Source: JALZKA01 sp963754045 (GTDB taxonomy: Bacteria > Actinomycetota > Thermoleophilia > Solirubrobacterales > 70-9). Taken from it: a stretch of 64,000 nt of DNA. The position numbers and the translations under genes are program-made. Shown in pieces: positions 9,001-17,558 of the stretch; the stretch's first letter is position 1, and each line of letters begins with the position of its first letter. Where the stretch lies: the NCBI GenBank assembly GCA_963754045.1, contig CAVWEN010000001.1, positions 124,001-188,000 on the forward strand, in the 5' to 3' direction. The notes beneath the pieces were generated by a model. The model saw only the letters and a program-made list of their open reading frames with translations, made no database searches and was not told the origin of the DNA.

Positions 9001-12000
9001 TTAACCACCCGCTTCTGCACCCGCAAGCTCCCCGCCCGCCAGCTCACCGACCGGGATCGCCTCCGCGTAAATCCTCACGTCGTCGATCAGGCCGTCGAAG
9101 GTCTCGAAGTCCCAGACCTCGTTGCCGCCGATGCGCAGCGCCCCGTCTGAGGCCGTGGCCTGGGGCACGCCCGACCTGCTGGCGACAAGCTGGCCGTTGA
9201 CGTAGAGGCGAAAGGTTCCGTTCGAGTAGGTCGTCGCGAGGTGCGACCAGACCCCGGTCGGGGTCGGGTTCGGGCCGACGACGCCGCCAGACCAGGTCCA
9301 GCCGCTCGGCCTCGGGCCGCTGCGATCCGACGCGTAGAGGCCGTAGCTGAGCTCCGAGGGCGGGGCCTCCTTGAGTGCGACCATGCGCCAGCCCGAGAGG
9401 GTGCGCGGCTTGATCCAGCTCTCGATCGTGAAGGCGTTCGTGAGGTCGAGGTCCGGGTGGTCGGGGACACTGACCATGTCGCCGGCGACGCCACCGAAGT
9501 CGAGCGCGCGGCCGCTGTGGCCCGCGGCCGCCCAGCTGGCGCCGGCGATCGTGCCGTCGTGCCCCCTCCCGGAGGTGTCACGCGCGATGGCGCCCGAGCC
9601 CTCATCGAAGTTCAACTCGAGTACCGGCTGCGGTCCCGTTGGCGGCGGATCGATTGGCGGCGGTGTTACCGCCGTGTCACGGTCGGCCTGCACCTCTGTG
9701 TCGGTAAGCGCGCGGTCGTAAATCCTCACGTCGTCGATCAGGCCGTCGAAGGTCTCGAAGTCCCAGACCTCGTTGCCGCCGATGCGCAGCGCCCCGTCTG
9801 AGGCCGTGGCCTGGGGCACGCCCGACCTGCTGGCGACAAGCTGGCCGTTGACGTAGAGGCGAAAGGTTCCGTTCGAGTAGGTCGTCGCGAGGTGCGACCA
9901 GACCCCGGTCGGGGTCGGGTTCGGGCCGACGACGCCGCCAGACCAGGTCCAGCCGCTCGGCCTCGGGCCGCTGCGATCCGACGCGTAGAGGCCGTAGCTG
10001 AGCTCCGAGGGCGGGGCCTCCTTGAGTGCGACCATGCGCCAGCCCGAGAGGGTGCGCGGCTTGATCCAGCTCTCGATCGTGAAGGCGTTCGTGAGGTCGA
10101 GGTCCGGGTGGTCGGGGACACTGACCATGTCGCCGGCGACGCCACCGAAGTCGAGCGCGCGGCCGCTGTGGCCCGCGGCCGCCCAGCTGGCGCCGGCGAT
10201 CGTGCCGTCGTGCCCCCTCCCGGAGGTGTCACGCGCGATGGCGCCCGAGCCCTCATCGAAGGCAAAGGCGGCCACCGGGCCGCTGGGCGCAGGATTCGAG
10301 ACCGTAATCGGGATGGGCGCGCTTGTAGTCGCCGCGCCGCTGTCGTCGGTCGCCTTCGCGGTGAGCGAGTGGTTGCCGGCCGCCACCCCGGACTCGCTGA
10401 TGGAGAACGGGGAACTGGTGTCGGTGCCGACGACCGTGGACCCGCGGAAGAACTCGACCTTCGAAATCGTGCCGTCGGGATCGGTTGCGTCAGCGGAGAA
10501 CGTATAACTGGCCGGCGCCGTATAGGAAGTTCCGCTCTCCGGCGCGGTGACGTCGACGGCGGGGCTCTGATTCGCGGTCAGCTCGACCTCGGCCAGGGCA
10601 AGGGAATCGCTCGCCGCGGTCGATTGGATCCGCAGGTAGCGGGCAGCCCGGTTCAGCTTCGCGACGTTCACGCTCGCGGTCGGCGTCTGCAGCCGAACCG
10701 AGGCCACGCCGGCCTGGCCGCGAAGTGTGTCCACGTCGGTCGACTGGAATGAATCGTTCGAAGCAAACACCCACAGGTCACGGTTGCCGCTTGTGCAGCA
10801 ATCGGTGGGCAAGCGCACGGTCACGTTCTCCAGGTTCCTGCTGGCGCCGAAGTCGACCTCCCACCAGGGCTGAGCCTCGGAGAGTGTGCGGCTGATCTTC
10901 GCGCCGCTGTCCTGGGCTGGGTTCCCGTCGTAGGCACTCCAGGCGGGCGACGCTACGTCGAACTGCGAGCTCTGAACCACCCGCGGTTGCGACCCAGGGC
11001 TACCCGGCGGGTGCAGACGGACGACAGGTGCGACAGACGGTACGCCGCTCTTGTCGACCAGGAAGACCATGTAGTAGCCCGGCGGCGCTTCATCGACGCT
11101 CGGAGCTCGCATCTGCACCCGGCCGCTCTGCGCAGTAACGGGCAGCTGTACGTAGGCCTGGCCGGCATTGATCTGGTGGGTGGTCGCCGCCAGGCGGATA
11201 AACGAGGCGTAGGCGATGTCGTTCGGTGCGGTCGTTTCGACGGTGAAGCTCTCGCTCGCGGCCACGCTGGCCGGCGCGCCGTTCGCATTCGGGCGCGCCG
11301 CGGGCTGGCCGCTGCCGTCGTTGCGGAAGAGATAGGGCGGCGAGAAAAACTGGCCGTTCGGCTCCTGGACATCCTCGAACGAGGATCCGGCAGACCAGAC
11401 CCGGCCGTCCGGCAGCAGCGCGGCTACTGAGTGGTAGGTGCGCCGGCGGGCGATGTCGTCCATGCTGCGCCAGGAGTCGGTGGCCGGTGAGTAGAGCTCG
11501 GGGGTCATCACCGGGGTGCCCTTGGTGTCGTGTCCCGAAGAGTTACCCCCGATTGCCAACACCTCTCCGGTCGGGAGAGTCAGCGCCTGGCCGGTCATGT
11601 GTTGAAAGGCGCTGGAGGCCGCCGAGCTGTAGTTCGGCGTCCCCGACGAAACGTCGATGATCATGCTCGAGCGCGAGGTCCCACCCGAGTTGTAGAACAG
11701 CTTGTAGGGACCGATCATCGTCCGCACCCCGCGACGGCGCGTTTGCAGCAGGGTCGTGTTGGAGATCGAGTTCAGGGTCGACCCGGACAGAAGGAAGCGG
11801 CCTGGCCCAGCGGAGGCGTTGTCTCCAACGTCTTCGATCAAGAAGCTTCCGGCCTCGGTGCGGATCAGGTCCGGGTACCAGTTTGCGCGGAAGGTGGTGT
11901 CGACGTTCGTGCTCGTGCCGGTCTGCTGGTTGAAGCGCTCGATCCCCTGGCTGGAGCCTCCCGCAACGACAGGACTGCCATCGCGGTCGAGCGTGCCACC

Positions 12001-12453
12001 TGGATACCAGCGCCTCTGGTTCATCTGGCCCAGCAGGGAGAAGGTCTTCGAAGCACCGTCGTACAGCTGCACGTCCGGCCTGGCGCCACTGCCGGAGTTG
12101 ATGCCCCCGCCGATGATCGCGAGCCTGCCGTCGGGAAGCGACGCGATCAGGCTGCAGAACGTCGTCTTCGGCGCAACGTTGTTCGAGCGCGTGATCTGTC
12201 CCGTCTGCGGATCAAGGACCATCGCGGCGCCGTTGTTCGGCACGGCGCCGAAGTTGGGCGGTCGGTTGGCCTGGTCCCAAGCCACGATCTTGCCGTCCGG
12301 CATGACCCCCATCGACACCGGCACCACTGGGTACTCCTGAAGCGGGCTCCAAGCGCCCTCAACGGCGGGATCGGCCAAGGCCACCTGCGGCGGCCAGCAC
12401 AACAGGCTCGCCGATACGGCGAGCGCAGAAAGGAGGCGGGCAGCGACCGGCAC
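9001..12453 (-). CDS. Secreted galactose oxidase/glyoxal oxidase-like multidomain protein
   Basis: 1150 residues from GTG 12453, with a signal peptide (about 1-27). Order: kelch-type propeller (about 30-380), DUF1929-type early-set domain (about 385-480), F5/8 type C (discoidin) domain (about 490-630), Ig-like domain (about 632-720), then two LamG/concanavalin-like domains. Counterparts of the copper-radical site are present: C100 in TTFCSL and Y150 in RRWYPGG (the Cys-Tyr cofactor pair), Y340-H341 in TYHSVAALLPDGR, and H426 in TTHQINAGQ. This matches copper-radical oxidases that oxidise alcohols or aldehydes and release hydrogen peroxide. The discoidin and LamG domains probably bind carbohydrate. 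The two LamG domains are encoded by an apparently identical 543-bp direct repeat. Confidence 0.88.
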   Translation of the reverse strand: MPVAARLLSALAVSASLLCWPPQVALADPAVEGAWSPLQEYPVVPVSMGVMPDGKIVAWDQANRPPNFGAVPNNGAAMVLDPQTGQITRSNNVAPKTTFCSLIASLPDGRLAIIGGGINSGSGARPDVQLYDGASKTFSLLGQMNQRRWYPGGTLDRDGSPVVAGGSSQGIERFNQQTGTSTNVDTTFRANWYPDLIRTEAGSFLIEDVGDNASAGPGRFLLSGSTLNSISNTTLLQTRRRGVRTMIGPYKLFYNSGGTSRSSMIIDVSSGTPNYSSAASSAFQHMTGQALTLPTGEVLAIGGNSSGHDTKGTPVMTPELYSPATDSWRSMDDIARRRTYHSVAALLPDGRVWSAGSSFEDVQEPNGQFFSPPYLFRNDGSGQPAARPNANGAPASVAASESFTVETTAPNDIAYASFIRLAATTHQINAGQAYVQLPVTAQSGRVQMRAPSVDEAPPGYYMVFLVDKSGVPSVAPVVRLHPPGSPGSQPRVVQSSQFDVASPAWSAYDGNPAQDSGAKISRTLSEAQPWWEVDFGASRNLENVTVRLPTDCCTSGNRDLWVFASNDSFQSTDVDTLRGQAGVASVRLQTPTASVNVAKLNRAARYLRIQSTAASDSLALAEVELTANQSPAVDVTAPESGTSYTAPASYTFSADATDPDGTISKVEFFRGSTVVGTDTSSPFSISESGVAAGNHSLTAKATDDSGAATTSAPIPITVSNPAPSGPVAAFAFDEGSGAIARDTSGRGHDGTIAGASWAAAGHSGRALDFGGVAGDMVSVPDHPDLDLTNAFTIESWIKPRTLSGWRMVALKEAPPSELSYGLYASDRSGPRPSGWTWSGGVVGPNPTPTGVWSHLATTYSNGTFRLYVNGQLVASRSGVPQATASDGALRIGGNEVWDFETFDGLIDDVRIYDRALTDTEVQADRDTAVTPPPIDPPPTGPQPVLELNFDEGSGAIARDTSGRGHDGTIAGASWAAAGHSGRALDFGGVAGDMVSVPDHPDLDLTNAFTIESWIKPRTLSGWRMVALKEAPPSELSYGLYASDRSGPRPSGWTWSGGVVGPNPTPTGVWSHLATTYSNGTFRLYVNGQLVASRSGVPQATASDGALRIGGNEVWDFETFDGLIDDVRIYAEAIPVGELAGGELAGAEAGG
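9068..9610 (-). repeat. LamG-domain direct repeat, copy 2 in the protein (543 bp)
   Basis: This matches 9719-10261 base for base as far as I could compare by eye. It encodes the second, C-terminal LamG domain of the galactose-oxidase-like protein. The offset is 651 bp, a multiple of three, so the frame is kept. Confidence 0.9.
9719..10261 (-). repeat. LamG-domain direct repeat, copy 1 in the protein (543 bp)
   Basis: First LamG domain copy of the galactose-oxidase-like protein, apparently identical in nucleotides to 9068-9610. A Pro-rich linker of about 36 residues lies between the copies. Identity at synonymous sites points to a very recent duplication or gene conversion, or an assembly artefact. 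Confidence 0.9.
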
Positions 12454-12522
12454 TCCCGAAGCCTTGAACCTAAGCGGGATTGTCCGACACTGGCCCGCAA
12501 AGATGATCAGAACATGAACAGT

Positions 12523-12543
12523 GGATGAGAATTCTTCTCATCC
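12523..12543. promoter_or_regulatory. Perfect inverted repeat between divergent genes
   Basis: GGATGAGAA (12523-12531), 3-bp centre, TTCTCATCC (12535-12543): a perfect 9-bp dyad. It lies 17 bp upstream of the membrane protein start at 12560 and 70 bp upstream of the galactose-oxidase-like gene. It could be an operator for one or both; no regulator gene is adjacent. Confidence 0.5.
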
Positions 12544-12559
12544 GGACAGGAGTGCGAGG

Positions 12560-13150
12560 ATGCGCGCGATGCGGTCCCGTGGGCAGCTAAGCGAAGCGGC
12601 GACCGCGGTCGCCGTGTTCATCCTCGGGTTCGTGGTTTCGCTCGCCGGCGATGCCACCCACGTGGCCTCAGCAACCACCGTGTATGAGTGGATTGACTTT
12701 CCCGAGCTGTGGATGAGCGCGCTTTGGTTCCCGTTCGCCGTCGCCGGATCGGTGCTTGCTGCGGCCTGGATCGCCGATCGTCGGAGCATCGAGAGCCGGC
12801 CGCACTCCAGAGGTGAGGCCGTACTCGGAGCGGCGCTCGTGCTCGCGCTCTACGCGCTTACCTCAGCCCTCCACGGTCAGCCCGACACGGTCTCGGTCGT
12901 GTTGTGTAGTGCCGTTGCGGTAGCGATCTGGGCCTGGTGGAATCCCTCGCCGCAGGCATTTGCCTTTGCCCTCGGAGCGGCGATTTTCGGTCCGCTCGCA
13001 GAGATCGGGATCGTCGAGCTTGGCGCCGCCAGCTACACCCCCGGTTCGGACGGGCTCGCCGGCGTCGCGCCGTGGCTGCCGTGCATCTACTTCGCCGCGG
13101 GGGCCGTTGCGTGCGGGCTTTGGGGGGCGATCCGGGACGGCGAACGCTAG
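12560..13150 (+). CDS. Multi-pass membrane protein, function unknown
   Basis: The start at ATG 12560 is supported by AGGAG about 8 bp upstream. 196 residues with about five hydrophobic helices (for example TAVAVFILGFVVSLAGDATH, LWMSALWFPFAVAGSVLAAAW, and the C-terminal APWLPCIYFAAGAVACGLWG). The C-terminal pattern (ELGAASYT...PWLPCIYFAAG) is vaguely like INSIG-type membrane proteins, but I do not trust that enough to name it. It converges on the gene ending at 13155 with a 4-bp gap. Confidence 0.7.
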   Translation: MRAMRSRGQLSEAATAVAVFILGFVVSLAGDATHVASATTVYEWIDFPELWMSALWFPFAVAGSVLAAAWIADRRSIESRPHSRGEAVLGAALVLALYALTSALHGQPDTVSVVLCSAVAVAIWAWWNPSPQAFAFALGAAIFGPLAEIGIVELGAASYTPGSDGLAGVAPWLPCIYFAAGAVACGLWGAIRDGER

Positions 13151-13154
13151 TAGC

Positions 13155-13937
13155 TCAGTACCTGCCGCCTCGTCCCTGGCGAGCATGGCGGCGGCGCGAA
13201 ACGATCAGGAACGTGAGCGCCGCGCCGAGCGCGAAGATCAGGATCGAACCGATGACGGGCGGTCCGAAAGGATTGATTGGCGGCTTGCCCACCGTGATCT
13301 GACCGTATCCGCTCTCAGCTCGGGCGGTCAGTGAGTAGTCGCCGCCGTCCGTGTCGAGCTTGCCATAAGGCTCCCAGCCGGTGCTGTCGGTCTTGGTCGA
13401 GAAGAGAAAGGACGGAACCTCCTCGATCTTGAGCGGCGCCGACTTTCGAGGGGCGCTCGCCGGACGAGCTTCGACGGCGAGGTTGTCGGGCGTCTCGACG
13501 GAGTCCTGGTCGCTGAGGCCGCCTTCTTCGAAGTAGAGGTAGACCTTGCCCTCGGGAATCGAGACGACGGTCGGCTCGGGCTTGTCGCGGACCGAGTTGA
13601 CCGGCACCGATCCGTACTCGTCGTGGTCGGCGAACGGCAGGCCCTCCATGAAGTACCAGCCGACCGCAAAAACCAGCGCGGTCAGCAGCGGCAGGAAGCT
13701 CACGAAGCCGGACACAGAACGGCTCGTGCCGGTTTTCAGCGCCCGCTGGAGCTCGGGCGTACTCATCGGTTGCCCGTGCGGCGCCTGTGCACCGGTCGAG
13801 CCCACGAGGTCGCTCAGCGATTGCGACCGGCTCGGCTGCCCGGTCCCGACCGGCTGCCCCAGCGGCTCGCCTACCGGCGGGGGTGGCTGCTCAGCGCCCT
13901 TCTCGTCCTCTGGCTTTGTCGGACCCCCCGACTCCAT
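13155..13937 (-). CDS. Membrane-anchored protein with Pro-rich N-terminus, function unknown
   Basis: The frame stays open far upstream, but that part is antisense to the VOC gene. The real start is most likely ATG 13937 (MESGGPTKPEDEK), giving 260 residues. Residues 1 to about 65 are Pro/Gly/Gln-rich. A hydrophobic helix follows (about 75-95, SFLPLLTALVFAVGWYFMEG), then a probably extracytoplasmic domain of about 130 residues, and a C-terminal helix (IGSILIFALGAALTFLIVS) with a basic tail. No known family was recognised. It is divergent from the VOC gene at 14043. Confidence 0.65.
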   Translation of the reverse strand: MESGGPTKPEDEKGAEQPPPPVGEPLGQPVGTGQPSRSQSLSDLVGSTGAQAPHGQPMSTPELQRALKTGTSRSVSGFVSFLPLLTALVFAVGWYFMEGLPFADHDEYGSVPVNSVRDKPEPTVVSIPEGKVYLYFEEGGLSDQDSVETPDNLAVEARPASAPRKSAPLKIEEVPSFLFSTKTDSTGWEPYGKLDTDGGDYSLTARAESGYGQITVGKPPINPFGPPVIGSILIFALGAALTFLIVSRRRHARQGRGGRY

Positions 13938-14042
13938 CGCCTCCAACCCTATTACGGTGGGGCGCTGCCCATGCCAGCGCCACCCGACGAGCCCAGCCGA
14001 AAGCCGGATGTTCATCCTGGTAGGCAAACGATCCGGCCCTCG

Positions 14043-14666
14043 GTGCGTTTGAGGTTGCGCCAGGCCGTGATTGCTGCGCGCGACCTCGACGCGACTGTCG
14101 AGCGGCTTGGTCGCGAGCTCGGACTCGGCGAGCCGTACGACGACCCCGCCGTCGCCTACTTCGGATTGCGAAACGCCGTGTTCGCGATCGGCGATCAATT
14201 CCTCGAGATCGTCTCGCCGGTCACGCCGGACACGGCCGCCGGCCGACTGATCGAGCGGCGCGGCGGGGACTGCGGCTACATGGCCATGTTCCAGGTCGAT
14301 GACGTCGCGGCGGCGCGACAACGCGCCGCGGACGCAGGCGTGCGGGAGGTCTTCGACGTCGCGCTCGATGACATCACCGAGGCTCACCTCCACCCCGCCG
14401 ACATGCGCGGCGCAATCGTTTCCGTGAGCCAGCCGCATCCGCCGGAATCGTGGCGTTGGGGCGGTGAGGGCTGGTCGAAGCGGAGCGTCCCCGGTGCCGT
14501 GACCGGAATTACCGTCGCCGTCGGCGAGCCCGAGGCTGTCACCGCCCGCTGGAGCGCGGTGATCGGTGGAACCCCCGGCGTCGAGTTCACCGCCAACGCG
14601 TCCGAGCCGGGGATCGTGGCGATCACCATCGAACGCGACGGCGCACAGCACACCGTCTACCCGTAG
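14043..14666 (+). CDS. VOC-superfamily (glyoxalase-like) protein
   Basis: The start is GTG 14043, or TTG two codons later. 207 residues. RLRQAVIAARDLDATVERLG at the N-terminus and FQVDDVAAARQRAADAGVR in the middle are typical of glyoxalase-like (PF13468-type) VOC proteins. The substrate is unknown and metal ligands are not obvious. The start is 105 bp from the divergent membrane-protein gene. Confidence 0.75.
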   Translation: MRLRLRQAVIAARDLDATVERLGRELGLGEPYDDPAVAYFGLRNAVFAIGDQFLEIVSPVTPDTAAGRLIERRGGDCGYMAMFQVDDVAAARQRAADAGVREVFDVALDDITEAHLHPADMRGAIVSVSQPHPPESWRWGGEGWSKRSVPGAVTGITVAVGEPEAVTARWSAVIGGTPGVEFTANASEPGIVAITIERDGAQHTVYP

Positions 14667-14730
14667 CTCAGGCGGGGCTGAACCGAGCTTCTCGCAGCGC
14701 GTCAGCACCGAGTGCAGGTAGGTTGCCCAG

Positions 14731-15063
14731 ATGGCGAGCGTCGTGCCGATCGAGTCGCTGCGCGTGAGCGAAACCGCCGCGCTGTTTGAAGGCAAGGAGG
14801 AGATCCCAATCTCCTCCTTCATCACGGAATACCCCCGCGGACACGGGCCGGAGCTTCACCGGCATCCCTACGCCGAGGCGTTCGTCGTCCTCGACGGAAC
14901 CGCGATCTTCACCGCCGGCGGCGAGGAGCTGACGGTGAGCGGCGGCAACGTGGTCGTCGTGCCGGCGGAGACGCCACATGGGTTCAAGAACCCGGCGGAC
15001 ACGACCCTTCGCGTGGTGAGCATCCACCCGAGCCCGACGGTCATGCAGACCAACCTCTCCTAG
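14731..15063 (+). CDS. Single-domain cupin protein
   Basis: 110 residues. Cupin motif 1 is ELHRHPYAEAFVVLDGTAIF, with histidines and a glutamate as probable metal ligands. Motif 2 is GNVVVVPAETPHGFKN. The fold is a small-molecule-binding or enzymatic beta-barrel; no specific activity can be assigned. It ends 12 bp before tRNA-Val, so it is the last gene before the cassette array. Confidence 0.85.
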   Translation: MASVVPIESLRVSETAALFEGKEEIPISSFITEYPRGHGPELHRHPYAEAFVVLDGTAIFTAGGEELTVSGGNVVVVPAETPHGFKNPADTTLRVVSIHPSPTVMQTNLS

Positions 15064-15075
15064 AATCGCCGCCCA

Positions 15076-15147
15076 GGGCGCGTAGCTCAGTGGGAGAGCG
15101 CTCGCTTCACACGCGAGAGGTCGCTGGTTCGAAACCAGCCGCGCCCA
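15076..15147 (+). tRNA. tRNA-Val (anticodon CAC)
   Basis: A full cloverleaf can be drawn: acceptor GGGCGCG/CGCGCCC with discriminator A, D-arm GCTC/GAGC, anticodon stem CTCGC/GCGAG with loop TTCACAC (anticodon CAC), and T-arm GCTGG-TTCGAAA-CCAGC. CCA is not encoded. Bases 15103-15148 are the part copied six more times downstream. This is the only complete copy. Confidence 0.97.
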
Positions 15148-15148
15148 T
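15103..15148 (+). repeat. tRNA-Val 3' repeat, founding copy (attachment-site-like)
   Basis: Anticodon arm to 3' end of the functional tRNA-Val plus one base. It is the reference for the fragments at 16872, 17489, 18046, 19867, 21785 and 22173. Homology stops exactly one base after the tRNA discriminator in all copies. Confidence 0.9.
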
Positions 15149-15290
15149 GGACCGCAGCTCTGACGCGATGTTTCGCGGTGTCGCAGGCGCATTACGACCG
15201 GAGCTGCGTACTCGACCCATCCGACGCCGGACGTTGACGCACCTCGCTGCGGGACAGTCCCCGGATCGGGCGGCTGCGCGGAGACCCGTC

Positions 15291-16511
15291 CTAGGTCCGC
15301 TCGAACGCGCCGATGTCGGGGTTGCGGCGCTTCCTGCCCCGCTGGTCTCGCGTGGGCGAGTCCGAACCAGCCTTGTTGACCGCGCGGCTGCCGCGTTTGA
15401 GCGCGATTGTCTTGGTCAGACCGCCGTTGTCGGCAAGGCGGCCAATCTTGATTTGGGCGGGGGGACGATTGACGAGGTCGCCGCTGGCGGCGCTAAAGCT
15501 CGTGCAGGATGTGTTGTTGCCGACCAGGTTCTGGCCGAACGAGGTGACGGTGCCGCCGAAGTCCGTGCAGTCGGCACCGTCCGGTGCCGCATTGCGCGCG
15601 ATCAACGAGTTCCTAGCAGTGAACGAGCCGGCGCCACTCCTGGCGAAGCCGCCGCCTTCGGCGCCCGCGCTGTTGCGACCGATCGTCACCGCGTTGATGC
15701 TCACTAACGGGCCATCGCTCAAGATGCCGCCGCCGACTCCCATCGCGCTGGTGGCCGAGTTGTTGGCGATCGTGCTGTTGACGAGGCTGAGGGAGTCGCT
15801 CTGGTCGCTGATGCCGCCACCGCCCCCAGTGCTCGACGTCGTGTTTCCGGAGATCGTTGAGGACTTGATCCTGACGAACTCACTTCCGAGAGTGAAGATG
15901 CCCCCGCCGTCCCCGTCCCCGTCTCCTTCGGCGTCACCGACGTTGTTCTTGATCGTGCTTTTCGAGATCGAAACCGAGCCGCTGTCTGTCGAGATTCCGC
16001 CGCCTTCGTCGGTCGCACTGTTACCGCTGATCACGCTTCGCGAGACCGTCACGCCTCCGTCGAAGGCGCTTATCCCGCCGCCATCGCCCGCGGCAACCCC
16101 GCCGCGCACGATCAGGCGCACGAACTTGCCGCTCGCATCGGCATTGACGACGTCAAAGACCCGGTCGATCCCCTGGGCAGTGACAGTGGCGAGCTTCTTG
16201 CTGTTGCTCTTGATCGTCACCGAGGAGTCGCGAATGTCCAAGTCGCCGCTCGCGTTCAGATCGTCAATGCCGGCGACGCTGAGCCTGTAGGTCTTGCCGC
16301 CCTTGACGATGACCTCGTCGGCGCCCGGGTGATTGTTGGCCAGGGTGATCGCCTCGCGCAAGGTGAGGCCACCGACGGGGTTGTCGCCGGTCCTGTCGGG
16401 CCGATAGGTCGTGGCGAGGGCGGATGGCGCGAGCGCCAGGAGCGTCGCGCAGAACGCGAACAACGCGACGAGACTGTGACGACGAGACTGTGATCTGCAA
16501 GCCGGAAGCAT
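15291..16511 (-). CDS. Secreted right-handed beta-helix protein (CSLREA-like / choice-of-anchor Q type)
   Basis: ATG 16511 is preceded by a strong RBS (AAAGGAGGAA) and followed by a signal peptide (LVALFAFCATLLALAPSALA), giving 406 residues. The N-terminus has GGLTLREAITLANNHPGADE, the CSLREA-type motif. Glycine/serine-rich repeats of the form VSRSVISGNSATDEGGGIS follow, typical of parallel beta-helix proteins. The C-terminus has ADNGGLTKTIALKRGSRAVN and DQRGRKRRNPDIGAFE, the choice-of-anchor-Q signature. Probably a surface or secreted adhesin- or polysaccharide-related protein. It is the sole gene of the first unit after tRNA-Val, on the strand opposite the tRNA. Confidence 0.82.
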   Translation of the reverse strand: MLPACRSQSRRHSLVALFAFCATLLALAPSALATTYRPDRTGDNPVGGLTLREAITLANNHPGADEVIVKGGKTYRLSVAGIDDLNASGDLDIRDSSVTIKSNSKKLATVTAQGIDRVFDVVNADASGKFVRLIVRGGVAAGDGGGISAFDGGVTVSRSVISGNSATDEGGGISTDSGSVSISKSTIKNNVGDAEGDGDGDGGGIFTLGSEFVRIKSSTISGNTTSSTGGGGGISDQSDSLSLVNSTIANNSATSAMGVGGGILSDGPLVSINAVTIGRNSAGAEGGGFARSGAGSFTARNSLIARNAAPDGADCTDFGGTVTSFGQNLVGNNTSCTSFSAASGDLVNRPPAQIKIGRLADNGGLTKTIALKRGSRAVNKAGSDSPTRDQRGRKRRNPDIGAFERT

Positions 16512-16871
16512 TTCCTCCTTTGCTCTGCCAGTTGCCCGCACCGCGATCGTACACCTAGAAGTGCGGCTGATTCGTCGGTTCGGACGATCCGCCCGCCCGC
16601 TGGGTCGCCGGTGTTGACGCAATCGAGCCGCCGAGGGCAAGGCGAGGACGCTTCTCGCGCAGGTTGATGCCCGCCACGAGCTCTCCAGTTCGCTCGCTCA
16701 CGAGGGCTCATGACCGAGAGCGGATAGGCGCTTTCCATGCAAAGCGGGGTAACTCTCATTGGGCACCAGCGCCATTCTGGTGCCCGTTAGCGCCTACATC
16801 CGGACACATCGAGGCACATCCGCAGGCATCCGACGGCCCCAATCGACGCCCATCCGTGCCTGAACCGTCAC
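16512..16871. other. Right-end region of cassette unit 1
   Basis: No gene seen. It holds the beta-helix gene's promoter region and the unit's right-end motif with a hairpin at 16761-16785. CATCCGTGCC, also found in units 3 and 6, lies close before the tRNA-Val fragment at 16872. Confidence 0.5.
16759..16785 (+). repeat. Right-end motif of cassette unit 1, with perfect hairpin
   Basis: TTGGGCACCAGCGCC (16759-16773) recurs before most tRNA-Val fragments. Here it is part of a perfect 9-bp hairpin: GGGCACCAG (16761-16769), 7-nt loop, CTGGTGCCC (16777-16785). It could be a recombination-related structure or a terminator. Confidence 0.7.
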
Positions 16872-16917
16872 CGCTTCACACGCGAGAGGTCGCTGGTTCG
16901 AAACCAGCCGCGCCCAT
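16872..16917 (+). repeat. tRNA-Val 3' fragment, copy 2
   Basis: 46 bp identical to 15103-15148. It has no 5' half of a tRNA upstream, so it is not a functional tRNA. It separates cassette units 1 and 2. Confidence 0.95.
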
Positions 16918-16965
16918 TGGCGATACCTGGCCAGATACTCCCGCGGCCCCCCGCGATCAGCGGTC

Positions 16966-17415
16966 TCAGGCCATCCAGCTAATGCCGTAGCGCTCAGACG
17001 CCGCCGCGTAGGCCTCCGGCCCCAGCTCGCCGGCGCACTCCGCCTCGGCAAGCATCCGAAAGAACCCCTCGAAGCCCGCTGGGGATACCAGGACTAGGAA
17101 TCGGCCCACCCGGGGGACGACCCGCCGATGTGCGTGCGGTACGCCTCGTGGGAGGAAGACGATGCCGCCGGGGCCCACGTTGAACTCCGTGTCACCACAT
17201 TGGAAGATGTGCTCCCCGTCCAAGACGTGAATCAGCTCGTCCTCCCGCTCATGAACATGGAGGGGAGTGTCGAGCAAGGGTGGCAGCTCCTCCCAAATCG
17301 TGAAAGCGCCCCGGGTTTCGGCCGCGGAGACTTTGATGAGCACCGTGCCCTCGCCGAAAACGAAGCGCTCGCCATCGTCGGAATCGAGCGCGAAGCCAGC
17401 AGCCTTCGGTATCAC
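16966..17415 (-). CDS. Cupin-domain protein
   Basis: I chose GTG 17415, giving 149 residues; the frame upstream of it only translates the antisense of the next tRNA fragment. The cupin motifs are TPLHVHEREDELIHVLDGEH (metal-type His and Glu) and GGIVFLPRGVPHAHR. A C-terminal helical tail of about 40 residues follows (GFFRMLAEAECAGELG), as in quercetinase-like cupins. Activity is unknown. It is the only gene of cassette unit 2, on the strand opposite the tRNA. Confidence 0.8.
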   Translation of the reverse strand: MIPKAAGFALDSDDGERFVFGEGTVLIKVSAAETRGAFTIWEELPPLLDTPLHVHEREDELIHVLDGEHIFQCGDTEFNVGPGGIVFLPRGVPHAHRRVVPRVGRFLVLVSPAGFEGFFRMLAEAECAGELGPEAYAAASERYGISWMA

Positions 17416-17488
17416 GAGCGCAATGTATCCGCAGACGAGGTCTCTGCTAGCCACGCCGCTGGAGAATCGGAGTCTGGGAGCCCGTCGC

Positions 17489-17530
17489 TCACACGCGAGA
17501 GGTCGCTGGTTCGAAACCAGCCGCGCCCAT
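17489..17530 (+). repeat. tRNA-Val 3' fragment, copy 3
   Basis: 42 bp identical to the tRNA-Val 3' part. One T of the anticodon loop is missing at its left edge. No clear right-end motif is visible before this copy. It separates units 2 and 3. Confidence 0.93.
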
Positions 17531-17545
17531 CGGAGGCTGCTGCGG

Positions 17546-17551
17546 GATACT
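17546..17551 (+). promoter_or_regulatory. -10-like GATACT of SnoaL pseudogene (unit 3)
   Basis: GATACT ends 7 nt before the ATG at 17559, with no room for a ribosome binding site, which suggests leaderless transcription. The tRNA fragment ends only 15 bp upstream. Confidence 0.5.
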
Positions 17552-17558
17552 CGGCGCG

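Noticed and set aside
13938..14825. N-terminal extension of the 13155 gene
   Set aside because: It is antisense to the VOC gene and shows GC-rich shadow composition; the start at 13937 gives a sensible protein.
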